Assembly (NCBI RefSeq): GCF_958295425.1
Contig: NC_081150.1
Span: 10,539,001 to 10,603,000, forward strand
Direction of reading: 5' to 3'
Source: Solea solea
Lineage: Eukaryota > Chordata > Actinopteri > Pleuronectiformes > Soleidae
DNA: 64,000 nucleotides
This document shows, piece after piece, positions 42,561-55,609 of this stretch; the stretch's first letter is position 1, and every line of letters starts with the position of its first letter. The notes under the pieces were generated by a model. The model saw nothing but the letters and a program-made list of their open reading frames with translations, was not told the DNA's origin and did not search any database. The position numbers and the translations under genes were made by a program.

Positions 42561-43720
42561 TATAAAGGCATTGTTTTATATGTTAACACAGTCTGTCGCG
42601 CTGAGGTAAAAATAGTTCCCAGCTCTATTCTCATGTAGCCGAGCCAGCAATTGCTCAGCCAAAAACAATATTTGGACATGGCAGCAGATGTCCCCAAACA
42701 AGCTTAGGAGGACAAGCCTGCGAGGGGAACTTTTGGCATCAGCCGACTCCAGGGGGAGAGCAACGAATGCGCTGGAAACGGCGTGCTTCATGAGCAAACC
42801 AGTGTCTTCTTGTGTCTCAGCTTGAGATACTCAATGGAGAAGCTCAGATTTATAGCTGATGAAAAACCCGCCTCTTTAAATGAAGTGAGGGACGGTTCAT
42901 AGAGCTCGCCAACTCATTCCTGGCTCGACTGTATGTGTTAGTATTTCTTCTTTGATTTGGGAGCTGAGAGAGCACTCTCTCCTGCTTTCCTTTTGCGATT
43001 GCTCTGGTTTTATTGCGGTGTGATATCAGCTCAGTGGGACCGAACATGACAGGAAATGAGCACTAATTCTTCCTTTTCAAACCCAACGTCACATTTCCCA
43101 GACGCTAAAGTCTTTTTGCCGCTCATTTTGTCCGACTTGTGAAGACTTTGACTAACAGCGGTGTTTCTCTACCAGAAGATCATCGTCCAGTGCTTATGCT
43201 CAACGGAGTGCATGGAAAAACAAATCTTTCATACATATGGAAAAATATCATATATTACACTCACATTTCTCCAAATGATACGTCTACAGATGAACATCTG
43301 GAAACAGGAAATAGTGATTTATACATTTGCAATAAATTAGATTTCTTAAAATGACATTAAGTTGTGTCAGCAGAGATCAGATGAACTCTTTTTAATGAGA
43401 ATATCTGATTGTGTTTTGGTTGTTTTTGTGTTTTTTTGTGTTTTATTCTGAAGACATCTTTGTACCTACAGCAGAAAGTGGCTCAATGAAACAATTTAGC
43501 TTTATGTCTTCAGAGGATGTGCTTTTGCTCTTGAAGTCATAGCCGTTGAGTCTTGGTTTCGGTGTGGTTTACGACAGAGCAGTTGTAAACCACAGAACAG
43601 GCAACAGAGAGATCTCTGTAGTTACTGTTCATGGACTTCAATAATACATGTTTTCCTTCTGCTCAAGTCCTCCATGACCTTCTGAATATTTCAACAAAAA
43701 CCCACAGTCTTTCCTTAACT
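42011..43720. other. Intergenic stretch without recognised gene
   Basis: No exon seen. Contains a (TG)n plus G15 run at 42532-42560 and T-runs. Open frames have no recognised domain. Confidence 0.4.
42532..42560. repeat. (TG)n followed by G-run
   Basis: TG dinucleotides ending in an uninterrupted run of about 15 G. Confidence 0.9.
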
Positions 43721-45499
43721 TTAGGTAGTCGTGGAAAATGCTCGAAACTCACGCTCCACTTGGCAAATATTCATTAGCATTGACTCCTCAGTGCGATCCG
43801 GGGCGGCCCTAAATAAATAATACCATTTCAAGGACTCCGGGTTTGTATGTTTTACCGAGATTGATGTGTTTTTCCTCGTTACGGGAGAAACTATGACCTT
43901 GGAGAATGTACAGTACATTGGCGGTCGGAAACAATCGCAGACAAATAAGGCAGTAAAAATGTGCTAATTCATTTGCTTAATAATCAGACTAATAATAATC
44001 TCTCTGAGACCAATTATTTTTGGCTCAACACCAAAGTCTTACTGTCCTAAAGTGCTACTGGTGCAGTCGGACTCGTCTTTTATTTCCTCCACCATTTGTC
44101 ATGTCCTTTCTCATGACTTCAGGAGAGACAACTCAACACCCTTAAAAGCTGCAATGCTGATTTTCCATCTCAATCAGCAGTATAGGCAAGAGAGAAACCT
44201 ATCCAGCACCTCTGGAGACCCCTCAGACAATGGCCCTCACATCAGTTTTCGCTCTCCCCCCACCACTCCCTCTGCTGCGACTAACACTCCGTGACCTGGA
44301 CCTGGCACTCTGACATGGCAGCGATTCAAATCGACAAGCCTAAGAGACACGAGTGCTACACGATCCTCTTCTGGCGTGCTCAAGACGCTTCCAACGCCAC
44401 TGCCAAACAACGTCGAAACGACAGGGACTGCAGGGTTCCCTCGCTGGAGCCAGAAAAACACATAATATAGATATAATATCGGATAGAATTCATGCACAGC
44501 GCTCAGATGGAGCATAAACACCTTCACTGTAGCCGTGTGTCAGGTTCTCCTTTACAGGTGCAATTAAGTCACCCCGTGGACGCACAGTCGTGACACAGCT
44601 CTGTGACATAACTCTGCGTGACATCAACAGAGTTGTTTTTGAGTCACCGGCGCATCAGAACCGGCTCGACCAGAAACACACGTGGGGTTTATGCGAGGGT
44701 TGAAATTTAAGACAATATTACAAAGCACTGTGCAGTGAATCCTGTTCAACAAGGTTGTGTCAAGTCCAGCACACTGGCACACAGGTGGTGTGTGTGTGTG
44801 TGTGGGGGGGGGGGGGGTTCCATGTCACGGTCATTAAATGTAATTACACACCATTAAAAAAAAAAAACAGAGAGCACTGATTGAAACACAATGCAGTCTT
44901 GTTCCACAGCTGTGTCCTTCAGGAGGAAAGGAGAGAAGGCGACGGAGCGGCCCTCATTGTCACCGCTCCGGGGTTATTGTTCGCACTCCTTCACATGCTT
45001 CACTCTGCCCCGAGGCTTTCTCTTTATCAGTCGGTGGCACGTGAGCGGCAGCAGAGGAGTCCTTTCTTCATGGGAGGAAAAGGCCACTTGGCCGCTGCTC
45101 AGTGAAGGTGAGGAAGGAAACCCTGACAGAATGGTCATGCGCTGGACTTCCCCTGATTAAGTTCACGGGAGTTCACAGAAATGTGCGACACTAGTCTTAT
45201 CTTTTTAAGATGTTTGAATGCAAATATGCGACATATTATATCTTTAAACAGCAGTGAGGCCCGACTAGAGGCTCCATCCACACTCTGTTTTCATTACAGT
45301 TCATACAGTTCATCATCAGACCATTCACACTGGGCATAAACAGTGTAAACAGGAGGAGGATTCTCTTTTCTGTCGTTGTTTACTTAGTTTCAGCAAGTAC
45401 ACACAGAGCCGGAATTTAGAATTGAGTTCATTTTTTGCAACCACAACAATTAGTGATAGAGAATTTGACCTCTCACCTTTAACCCCTTCCCCTTTATAC
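43721..45499. other. Intergenic stretch without recognised gene
   Basis: No exon seen. (GT)n plus G-run at 44788-44817 and an A-run near 44857-44868. Confidence 0.4.
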
Positions 45500-45665
45500 A
45501 CCAGTAGTGAACACACAAGCCAGGTGCAGGAGCAGTGGGCAGCACTTTTCTGCACCCCAGAGAAGACATGGGGATCGGATGACTTGCCAGCATTCGACCG
45601 GTCCCAGGACTTGAATCCACCACCCTCCGGTTACGAGCCCAATTCCTGTCCTCTTGGCCATGGGC
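45500..45665 (-). mobile_element. Candidate SINE-like fragment
   Basis: On the - strand the sequence ATGGCCAAGAGGACAGGAATTG leads, about 40 bp on, into a GGGTGGTGGATTCAAGTCC block. This looks like the A-box and B-box spacing of a diverged tRNA-derived head. It ends near a CTGCTCCTGCACCTGG block. Strongly eroded, family not assigned. Confidence 0.35.
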
Positions 45666-46017
45666 TTTCATTACACCAATGACGAGATGAGACTAATATC
45701 GAATGTAAGAGTTCACCGAGTTTCTCGTTTCACAGCTGATAGTTGAGTTGTATCTGATCATTCCCAGTGAGGAAACTACTGTGTGTATAACTGTATAATT
45801 ATTTCAAAAGGTTGCAGTTTCCTGCTCAGTTTAGACAGTTTTCAGCTGTCCACACTGAGATGCAGCAGTGTGTCTCTATTTTTTCGGGTTCTAAATTGGA
45901 CAAAAACTGAGTAGTCAGGATGTGGCCATAGACTGGGTGTGAAAAGTGAATCCGGTGCCGAAGTGTTTGAAACCTGTTTTCTCCAAAATCTGTGTGTCTA
46001 AAACTCTCCTTCTGATT

Positions 46018-46048
<31 letters not shown>

Positions 46049-47149
46049 ATATTCCTCTGCCGTCCTTGGAGGACGTTGCCAACTCTTATCGTCTCAGGAA
46101 AACCAGAAAAGCATCTGTACAGACCTGTTGGACCTGCTGCAGTCAGGAAGGCGTCACAAGGTCAATAAAAGCCCGGACCAAAAACAGTTTATACCCTTGT
46201 TGTGTACAGACAGTAAAGAAAGTGCACAATATTCACAAAAACAAAAAAAAGTGCTCTCTGTTTTTAAACCACTACTGCAGTTTTTGCACTGTTAATCTGT
46301 TCAATTCAATTCAGAATATGTAGTACATTTTTGTCTAATTTATAGTGCAGGGTACACTTTAGGCTGTAAACTGTGACAGCACTGGTCTTCTGCCTCAGTT
46401 GACACCAGGTAATGTATCTGATTAACTCATCAAAAAGTGTTTCTCTCCGACTGTCTCGACTCTTTTCCTTTATGTGAAATTTATGTGACAAGTCCACACT
46501 GAAGTCTATTCCAAGTGATTTAATTCTTTTCCTTCCTCATTGTTCGTGATTCGATGTGACTGCAGGAAGCTTTATTGGGAGAAGAGCTGCTTGATGGGAT
46601 TAAAACAAAGCTCCCCTCACTGACGTCGCCTTTGAAGAAGAGCGCGTTAATAACAGCGTTAGTCACGAAAAGGTGTTTGCGATTTAGCTGTCCCAGCTGT
46701 CAGAGCGCTAAACACTGACACTCAAGAATTTTGCCGTGTGAGAGGAACTCTCCCTGTTGTGATCCCCAGCAGTCAGAGTCGCTCAGACAGAGACAAACTG
46801 CTGCGACCACTGGACCCCGATGCTGACAGTCGTACACGGGCTCTGGGTTGTTTCTCAGGAGACGCAGCAGTTTGGCTCTCCAGAGGAAACGACATCTGGA
46901 TTTTTGCTCTTCGTGGACCTTTGTCAGTTTTAAATGCACTGAATCCAAAGCGAGCGACCCCGGCTCTGTCCGTGTTTCTGTCGCCTTGGTGTTTTTTTCT
47001 CACTGTTGTGATGTGAATATTCGATCCACTCGGTAAATAACAGAATAAGCAGATGGTCTCTCTGCGTGGTTAGTGTTTCTCTCTGAGGATTAAAAAGGCC
47101 ACGTTTTCAAACTCCTGTCCCTCATTATTCTCAATGCTGTGTTTTTTTT
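45666..47149. other. Intergenic stretch without recognised gene
   Basis: No exon seen. (AT)n at 46018-46042. 46740-46940 is GC-richer with open frames on both strands but no recognisable protein. Confidence 0.4.
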
Positions 47150-47159
47150 TTTTTTCTGC

Positions 47160-47545
47160 TCTGGAATTACAAACTATAGTTTTAAGCCAAGCTGTGCAGA
47201 AGCCAATTATATCCTGGAGACAAAGGCAGCGGCCCAGCAGAAAAGTGGCAGTCGGAAAACTATAGAAAACCTAATTATATTAAATAAGCTAATGATAAAA
47301 TTGCTCTTGTGGTAAAGGAAGCCAACGGTCCTTCACTGGACACCAGCTCATTAGCATATCACTTCTATATGATGCAGTCTCATCTTGAAAGAATGCGGTT
47401 TACAGCAACTCATTGGACGCACATAATAGAGTGAGTTGAGCTCGGAATAATGAACCATGCAAATTACTCCCCAGTATTTATTGGAAACAGAGCCGCTGTG
47501 AGAACAAATTATTCCATTATTGCGGAGAAGAGACGCAGAAAACAA
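47160..47545. promoter_or_regulatory. Candidate conserved non-coding element
   Basis: A simple-repeat-free stretch dense in TAAT cores (CTAATTATATTAAATAAGCTAATG region) and carrying a perfect POU octamer ATGCAAAT at 47457-47464, plus TTAGCATAT. CpG is low and no transposon end was seen. This texture is typical of developmental enhancers. Function and conservation are inferred only. Confidence 0.3.
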
Positions 47546-48053
47546 CGTCTGTGTAAATGCCGATCTAATTTCTTTCATATTAGCGACAAATTAAATTACG
47601 ATAGTTAAGTTTACGTCTAAATTTACTGCACTCGTGTAGTAGACAATCAGCAGAGGGAAATGTGTTGTAACCAGTGTTGTACTTTTCACCTGCTGAGATT
47701 CACATGGGTTATAGTTGACAGGTTATAGTCTACTTAGTGCTTTTTACTAGTTGAAACATCTGTAAAGGGTAAAAAAAAGCACACCTTCCTTATAATTGAT
47801 TTTTATTTTTTGGACAGACATGGAACGCCTGATTTCAAGGACTTGAGCTTGTCCATTCTGGTGCAGGCTTCATTTTGTGTGGAGAACATTAAACTTGTGG
47901 TCGCTCAGCAGTGCACACGGAGAAACAGTCTTTGGCTCCACAGACACTTACAAAAGGCCAAAAGGGGAGCTGAGCGGAGCGCACACAAACATGAATAATG
48001 ACATCCAGCTGCTGGTGCGCACATGCAAACAAACACACACACGCACGCACATG

Positions 48054-48075
48054 CACACACACACACACACACACA
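48054..48075. repeat. (CA)11 microsatellite
   Basis: CA run preceded by interrupted CACG and CACAT units from about 48030. Confidence 0.9.
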
Positions 48076-48331
48076 GGCTCTCACAGCTATCCATTTAAGG
48101 ACCTGCAGTCATTTAGACAACCTAAACAGAGCGTTAATCTTAATCTTAACCATAACCAGTTAATGCCTAATGGTAACCTTAACCTCACCACAATTCAAAT
48201 TTTAGCCCTGAACTTAACCAGTTCCTCAGAAATGTGGTTCTTTTGCCTCATCAGGACCAGGTTTTGGACTACTGGTCCTGACAAGATCAGTGTTTATGCC
48301 AGAGAAAGTCACAACGATGTAACAAATAAAC

Positions 48332-48333
<2 letters not shown>

Positions 48334-48366
<33 letters not shown>
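48334..48366. repeat. (AC)16 microsatellite
   Basis: Uninterrupted AC run of 33 bases. Confidence 0.95.
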
Positions 48367-48368
<2 letters not shown>

Positions 48369-50181
48369 CAGTAGCTTGCTGATTATCATTCATCTCATCT
48401 AATAATCACATTGTCCGTGCAACAATAATAATATTTGGTTTTACTTCTAATAAATGTTGTGCGCATCAAGATATTGTTGCACAACCAACAAGACACGGTT
48501 TAACCGTTTTATTACCTCACACTCACGTCGACTCGATGTAGACCTTTGAAAAATGCAGTTATTTTATATTTTATTACTATTATTGGTCGTTTTCAGTACT
48601 TATTAGTAGTGATTGTGCAGAGAGAAAAAAGAAAAAAAGGATGTGGACATTTGTAGACACGGAAGGGGGCTGAACTTGAAGCCGATGTTCATGAATAGTT
48701 TATTGAGTTTTGTGTCAAATTAAACAAAGTGCTGGACACAATCCACACATAATTGGAAAAGTAAAGTAGCACCTGAACACATTTGGCATAATTCATCATT
48801 TATTAATTACATAAGTTGTGTAATACAGCTTTAATGCCACTTAAATACCCAGGAGACTCTGCTTTCTCTAAGACTGACACACACAGTTTAATGCAACAGC
48901 TATAGGAACGTTTTGGGGACTATAAAGACAGGTGTTGAGCTGATCTCTGGAAAGCCATAGAGAAAAAAGTCTCCATGACCCAAAGACCACAATGCAAAGA
49001 TCACACCCGGGCTGACAGGCTGGAATCTATCCCAGAGTGCATTTGTTGCAAGGCCCTGGAGAAGTGAACACTTCATCACAGGACACGATGATGTTCCAGG
49101 GTGTATTTCAGCTCTGAGCTCCAGTCACCAGGACAAAGAAATCATTTATTACACTTTGATTATGCTAGCACTATGTTCTCTCCAAGGATTTGCACTGTTC
49201 GGAGTATATAATCACAGAAAACCCACAGACAATAAGTATGTCAAGGTCTGAGCTTGTTTTGATAACATGATCTCCTTCATTTATACAGTGAAAAATAAAT
49301 GAGAATCAGGTGGGAGCAGCTGTCAGATTCTGCAAAGTTATAGCACTAAATGTATATATATATAAAAAAGCAGTGTCACCAAACTGATAATGATTCACAT
49401 TTAAAAAGCACTTAAACCTTGGTGCTAGGGCTGTAATATCAGCATTAGCTGAGACAAGTGATGAAACACTTGGGGATTTGTCAGCTGTGTCTCTCCTGGT
49501 CAGGCCCGAGTCTCAGCTGGGAATAGTTCTTTGTTACAAAACTGACAATAAAACACAGAACACAGTGAAAGATGAGATCAGAGATGGGGGGGTGGGGGGG
49601 TACGGGACGGGACACTGACCAACAAATCCTTGCAGTGCTGCCAGTCTGTGTTAAAAAAGAGTGGGATGGTATGAGTGCAGTGCAGGACGGCTGAAGCATC
49701 CTTCCCTCCCTCCCTGCGAATGAAAAAGAGGAGGAGGTGAGTTACAGAGAACGACAGGCACAAAGGAAGAGAGGACATGTGATATGCTGATATAAAAAAA
49801 CGCAAATGTAATAGCACATGTTACAGAAATGAAACCTCAGAATGGGCTGAAACTAAATATCTGATGTGATGGAGATAATTGTCATCGCCATGGTGCCATG
49901 ACTATTTTATTTGTCTACTATAAAGAGGTAATAACCTATCATCAGCTGGTGGCTGGTAATCTGCGGGCAATTTATGAAACACACTTCACCATAAGTACCA
50001 TCACATTTTAGTTGTATGCTTCTATACATGAATTGTGTGTGAATGTGTAGATATTTGCTGCTAGACTTCCTGGTAACATGCAACTCACCCATGTAGGTTG
50101 AATTTAAATGAAAGTTTATTTACTGCAACTTTTGCCTAGAAGCCAAACGAGTTATGATAAGTACTGTTATCTAACTGTAAC

Positions 50182-50291
50182 GACTATTATTATTACAATA
50201 ATTACTACTACTACTACTACTATTATTATTACTACTACCACTACTACTATTACTACTACTACTACTACTACTACTACTATTACTGCTGCTG

Positions 50292-50339
<48 letters not shown>

Positions 50340-50643
50340 TTACTGCTACTACTATTACTATTACTATTACTACTACTACTACTTCTTCTTCTACTACTAC
50401 TACTACTATAATTACTACTACTACTACTACTACTACTACTATTACTGCTACTACTACTATTACTACTACTACTACTATTACTATTACTACTACTACTACT
50501 ATTACTGCTACTACTATTACTACTACTACTACTACTATTACTGCTACTACTATTACTACTACTATTACTTCTACTACTATTACTATTACTACTACTACTA
50601 CTACTATTATTATTACTACTACTACTACTACTAATACTACTAT

Positions 50644-50680
<37 letters not shown>

Positions 50681-50854
50681 GCCTGTGCTACTACTTTTAC
50701 TGCTACTAGTAATACTATTACTAATATTACTATTACTGCTGCTACTACTACTACTACTACTATTACTACTACTACTATTACTACTACTACTACTATTACT
50801 ACTACTACTATTACTGCTAGTACTACTACTACTACTACTAATACTATTACTGCT
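50182..50854. repeat. Very long ACT/ATT trinucleotide tract
   Basis: About 670 bp composed almost wholly of ACT units with ATT, GCT and TCT variants; the + strand is nearly free of G. All frames on both strands are open or nearly so (Thr/Ile-rich, Ser/Asn-rich or Val/Ile-rich), which explains long spurious frames of 232-276 codons. Interruptions such as CTATTACTGCTACT recur, suggesting higher-order duplication. Confidence 0.97.
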
Positions 50855-51769
50855 ATGAGACCCATTCATTTAACCAATTTGCCTAAAAGAGATGTCCCTA
50901 TCAGCAATCATCTTTTACCTTTTGCATTTACTGTATAATTCCTACTGTGTTGTTGTGAGGCCTAAGTTTGGCCTCATACATAAAGCTTTGTTTATTTACC
51001 TATAAATACTGTCAGGTTTCATATTTTCACAAGTTAATTTGAAGACCCTCTCAGTGTTACTGCACAAACACAGCGAACAGCAGCTGTGACCTCATGCTTG
51101 ACCTTGACCCCATAAACCCGTGACCCGCATGCCAACCTGCAGGAACGACAGGGTTAAAAAAAAAGAAAAAGAAATGTGGCACGCTAATGCGAGGAGAAAG
51201 CATATTGTTATTGGTGTGACAGATGAGAAAAGATTGAAAATATGTTGCACACGCACGCGCACACACAACTTACACCAACCAAAACAAAGAGGGATATCCT
51301 GTTTTTGCAGAGCCCACTACTCCCAGAATAGCCCAACATGGCAGGGAGGTTGTTATTGCTCTTATCACGGCCCTCATTATAATGGCCTGTGTGGTGAGGA
51401 AACATCCCTTATTGTCTTCTTACAGACTTCCTTTCAGACTGAGGGCAGAAGTGGCAGAGACGGACTCAAACGCCGCTGGTATCACTGTCACTCTCCTGCT
51501 GCACTGCCCTCCTCATTAAGACGCCGTATCTCCATCAGCGTTGCCGGCTAATGTTACACAACGTGACACCACCCCCAACCTTATCTTAAGTCGCTGGAGC
51601 ATGTGGAGGAGGGTGTGCTGTGCAAACATGCACAGACGCACACACCGACTCCCACTTTTACATGTACAGTGGTAAGACTTTATCTGCTTCGGTTACACAA
51701 CCTCAACACGGTTGAATTGTGTCAGCTGGATGTTTAAAAGCTTAAAAGTGAATATCACAGCGATACATG
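50855..51769. other. Intergenic stretch without recognised gene
   Basis: No exon seen. The 143-codon frame at 51120-51551 has no recognisable domain or splice context. Confidence 0.4.
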
Positions 51770-52160
51770 AACTAACATGCCTCGCCGGCGCGCATGCATC
51801 GCATATCTCGGTGTGGAATCTCGTGCGCAGCACATTGCTCGTACACTCCGCGGTGGTTTTTTCACGACCACGGTCACTTGCAGACTTGCCCACGAGACAT
51901 CAGTTACACCCATGTATACGTGTCGCTCCCCGAGCACTTCGACACACACTCCACGCTCACTGAGAGTTCGGTATGTGAAAGTATCGCACACTCATAACAA
52001 GCAGCTTTACACAGCAGCTGCGCCGCTCTGCCCATGTGTGCGCGGCTGGCACGCCTTGCTGCGTATACGTAAACCCACGCTCCAGATATTCGCGGCACGC
52101 AAACCAGTCCGAGCCGGGGGGCCATTGTGCACATGTGCGGGGTCACGGCGAACTTCAGCT
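51770..52160. promoter_or_regulatory. CpG-dense pocket of unknown role
   Basis: CpG density is markedly higher than in all surrounding DNA (CGCCGGCGCGCATGCATCGC, CTCCGCGGTGG, GGTCACGGCGAAC and many others). Frames are open on both strands for 80-150 codons, as expected from low stop density in GC-rich DNA, but no family is recognised. Could be an orphan CpG island or a recent repeat not yet decayed by CpG deamination. Confidence 0.35.
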
Positions 52161-53929
52161 GAGGTCAGAAAGTCAATAATTCCAACAACAAGGTCAAAAC
52201 TTTCAGTTGGGGGGGGGCAGCTTATAGGCTGAAGGTCTGGGGTGGGATGGTGCAGTGAGTACATTCCTTCCCACTGCTGAGGCTTTGCCCTCTTCAGCAG
52301 TGTGTGCGTGTCCAGGGTGAAGATGTGTGTGAGAGTTTGTTGTGCTCTAAAGTTTGTGCTACTGGAGCAACAGACACTGACGTTTGCTCCGTTTGGCTCC
52401 TGGTACACGTTCTGTTTGTGTTGTTAATTCGAAAAAAACTCCACTGTGGTTGTACACAAACACCAGATTTTGCGTGTTCAATTTGAACAGTGTAAAACAT
52501 ATTTAAAATAACATTTTTGTCTGAACACAAGCCAAAAAATGGAAACTATGTACAGGCATTCTTCCAACTCTCTCCTCTCTGTTGACGAGCATGCTGGTTT
52601 GCGGGTTTCCTACAACAGCGTGAGTGAAATTACCGTAATAACCACATTTTGACTTCTCAGCTTTCAGAAACTGTTGGAATTTTCCGATTACGGTAATGCA
52701 AAGTGCACTTGCGCGAACGTGTTGTCTTTGATGCGCTCGGTGTTAAATGGTTTAAAGAATTAAATATTGTTAAGTGAATGAATTATCATTATTATTATTA
52801 CCTACCTGTCTTTGCTCTGCAGACACCTGTGACTCCAGCTCCAGTTGTGAGGCTAATACTGTTATTGGTCGTAGTAGTAGTAAAAGTTTTTGCAACAATT
52901 GATGCTACTGCTTGTTTAAAATGACATTATAATACTATAAAAATATCCTGACAGAATTTAAAACAACTCTCTATAACATTGTAAAGGCTCTGCCTTTAAA
53001 TAATGTATGTTATACAAATAAAATTGGATTAGATTTAAAATAAAATTAAACAACACTTTTATTTGTATAGAACTGCGTGTCAAAGCCGCTCAGTGTCTTG
53101 TTCTTTGTTTGGTTTACCAGTATAAACGGTGATGAATGATGATTTGTTAATGTGTGACATGTTTAAGCTGCCTAGTTTCTCAACATTAAGTTACACCTTA
53201 CATCAATTATCTATAGGGTTACAGTACATAAAGGGGTGGCATGAGACAACACCTAAAGACTGTACAAATAGACCTTTGTGATGATACTCTTGCCTTGGAT
53301 CGTGCAATTTTACAAGGCAAACTAAAGGGTCCTCCCTGCTCACTCATTAGTCAAGGTCATTATGGTAAAGCGGCACTGACACTGTGAACGGCGAGCACCT
53401 GTCTCAGTAACTGTCAGTGACAACTGTTGAGGGCAGACGGCCGTGGGAAAACTCGCAGGGTGCAGCACTGTGATGTTTGTGTTCGTCTGTCTCAGCTGAG
53501 TGAGGAGATGATTTGCCAGCTGAGCGCCACGAGCTAAAGGAACAGCCCCGCTGGAGCAATTTGACTCGTCAAATCAGCCCCAGCTCAGTGTGTCAAAGAT
53601 CAGCAAGCATTTCTTTCTCATCAGCTGAGAACATTTGAAGAACTAATATCGTTAAAACCTTTGCCCCGATTTATATTTGCATATCCTTCATGTAAGCGTC
53701 TTAGGAGAAGTTTGCATAAGAGCGTGTTGGAAAGGTGTTGTTTGGTTTTCATATGGTTGACTTCACATTCAGTGATCTTGGTAAAGCACATTCATGTGTC
53801 ACTTAACACGGCATTTCACTAATTATGATAAACAATACAGATACTGACAAGTGTGCTGTAAGTCTTGAAGGCTAAAGATTGAATTTTAAGAAAGGACGCA
53901 TGTCTTGATTTTGCGACAGCCCTGATCTG
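52161..53929. other. Intergenic stretch without recognised gene
   Basis: No exon seen. AT-rich, with a short TAG-repeat near 52870-52885. Confidence 0.4.
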
Positions 53930-54265
53930 ACTGTCGCATTTAAGATCTTAGTCCATTTTAACTCCCAGGTTCGTGATGGTTGGCTTGATATATTGGGTCA
54001 AAGGACCCAGATCTACAGGTGTGTCCCAGTGGTACCACCAAAAAACACCACTTCAATCTTTTTTCATTAAAATTTAAAAAGTTTAGAGGCATCCAGGCCT
54101 TTACGTCATCAAGACACCGAGGAAATGGCTTTTGATCTTACAATCTGCAGAGCAGCGGAATGAAGATGCCATGCCTTCTAAATATAGCGCCAAGTGGGAG
54201 CAGATAGAGAGAGAAGAGAAGAGGGGCCTAAAACTGAGCCTTGAGGAACCCCACACAAGAAGAGA
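53930..54265 (-). mobile_element. L2-like LINE reverse transcriptase fragment
   Basis: Read on the - strand from about 54258 the translation gives CGVPQGSVLGPLLFSLYLLP, the conserved RT block before the active site in L2-clade LINEs, then GAIFRRHGI. The expected YADD region is disrupted. Sense resumes in another frame with CLDDVKAWM and later FDPIYQANHHEPGS, which also fit L2 ORF2. Truncated at both ends and frame-broken. The 76-codon frame on the + strand here is its shadow. Confidence 0.75.
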
Positions 54266-55609
54266 TAATCATTTTGAAGAGATGTATACGTTCCTGAACA
54301 ATGAAGAGCGTGAAGCCTATTTTACACATGATTTTCAGCCCAATAATCTGCTTACAAATTAGTTTTACAAGTCACAGCTAATCGCCAATCAGCCACTAAG
54401 TGGGAATAGTCAGAGACACAGATTAAGAAGATCCACCGATGTCTCTCCAACATGGCATGGATGTGTTGATCCAAGTCTGTAGAGACTCAAATCACCACAA
54501 TCAATCAGAACCAGGACAAGGAAACAGAGAGGAAGATGGAACAAAAACGTGACAGAGGTCACAGACAGCAGGACAGAATCAGAAATACTTTATCGGTGCC
54601 CCGGAGGGAAATACCTTCACAATGATACAGTAAATGCTCATCAGTGGACCTGCAGACATGAAACCAAGCTAATTAAGCCTGGTTTTACACATGATTCTGT
54701 GTCCCCTTTTCACATGTTTATGGCCTCATTCAGACCTGGTATTAACATCTGTCCTCCATGATGTGATCATGGTCATATCCCATTAAGTAGGACTGTTCTC
54801 ACTGTCATTAAATTGCATCCTAGATGCGTCTCCTGGGACCACTTATGATTGGATCTGGGCTTTTCCTGCCCTTTATTGAAATAAACACTGACGTCATGAC
54901 TGTTTGCAAGAACAATATCGTGGTTTTAACGAGTCTGACTGTACGGATGCATGCGTGTGAGTGTGTAAAACAAAGCTCTCCTTGCACTCAGAAAGAAATC
55001 ACATGGCGTTCAGTTAGTATTGTGGCAGTGGCTGCAATTAAAATAAAAAAAACGGTGAACTACGTCTCGAATTTATGACGTGATCTCATCAGGCAACAGT
55101 CAGAATCAAAACAGCACAGCATATTCCAGGAAACATATGTATATACATATATATATATATATATGTATATGTATATATATATATACCAGTCAATATTCCA
55201 AGCAACTCGTCTCTTCCTCAGCTGTATTCATAAAAAGTGGAGATGGTGGATAACTGTTGCGTAACCAAAATAGTCAGGGACAAGCAAACAAAAGAGTATT
55301 ATTCACCCACGATACAGAGAGACGAGTTGGATCGCTGCCATAAAACATGGCAAAGTGAGCGTAGAAGGTGAAAGCGATTCTGCTTGAGTAGTGATCACTT
55401 CATACCAGGTACAGAATCCAACACTTAGTAGCTTAAATATCTTCTTTATTTCATGTGCTTTAATTTTAATGTCTAATTGTTTCTTCACATCAGAAAGAGG
55501 GAAAGTTTATGAGATAGCTGATAATGCTGGGTCACTGCAGGTCTGGGATAACGTCCACTCACGCTGTTTCCATGGTCGTGACATCTGTGAGGATCAGATA
55601 TATTGATCC
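54266..55609. other. Intergenic stretch with repeat remnants
   Basis: No exon seen. 54575-54615 (CAGAAATACTTTATCGGTGCCC, GAGGGAAAT) resembles a common fish LINE 3' tail. 54720-54890 (CATTCAGACCTGGTATTAAC) resembles a non-autonomous DNA transposon end. AT-rich palindromic tract at 55134-55186. Confidence 0.4.
55134..55186. repeat. AT-rich palindromic microsatellite
   Basis: Alternating AT runs interrupted by GTATAT and ACATAT units, largely self-complementary. Confidence 0.85.

Larger units (their letters stand above)
47546..50181. other. Intergenic stretch without recognised gene
   Basis: No exon seen. CA microsatellites at 48054-48075 and 48334-48366 flank a CTTAACC-rich stretch (48130-48220). 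A G-run lies near 49588-49601. Confidence 0.4.

Noticed and set aside
48001..48370. Possible CRISPR-like array from repeated CA blocks
   Set aside because: These are CA microsatellites in a vertebrate genome; no regular repeat-spacer structure.
50108..50938. 276-codon Thr/Ile-rich open frame, and 232-codon frames on the other strand
   Set aside because: Produced by the ACT trinucleotide tract; every frame is open and composition is fixed by the repeat.
54132..54362. 76-codon + strand frame with an acidic, gene-like composition
   Set aside because: It is the complement of an L2 reverse transcriptase fragment whose conserved blocks are on the - strand.
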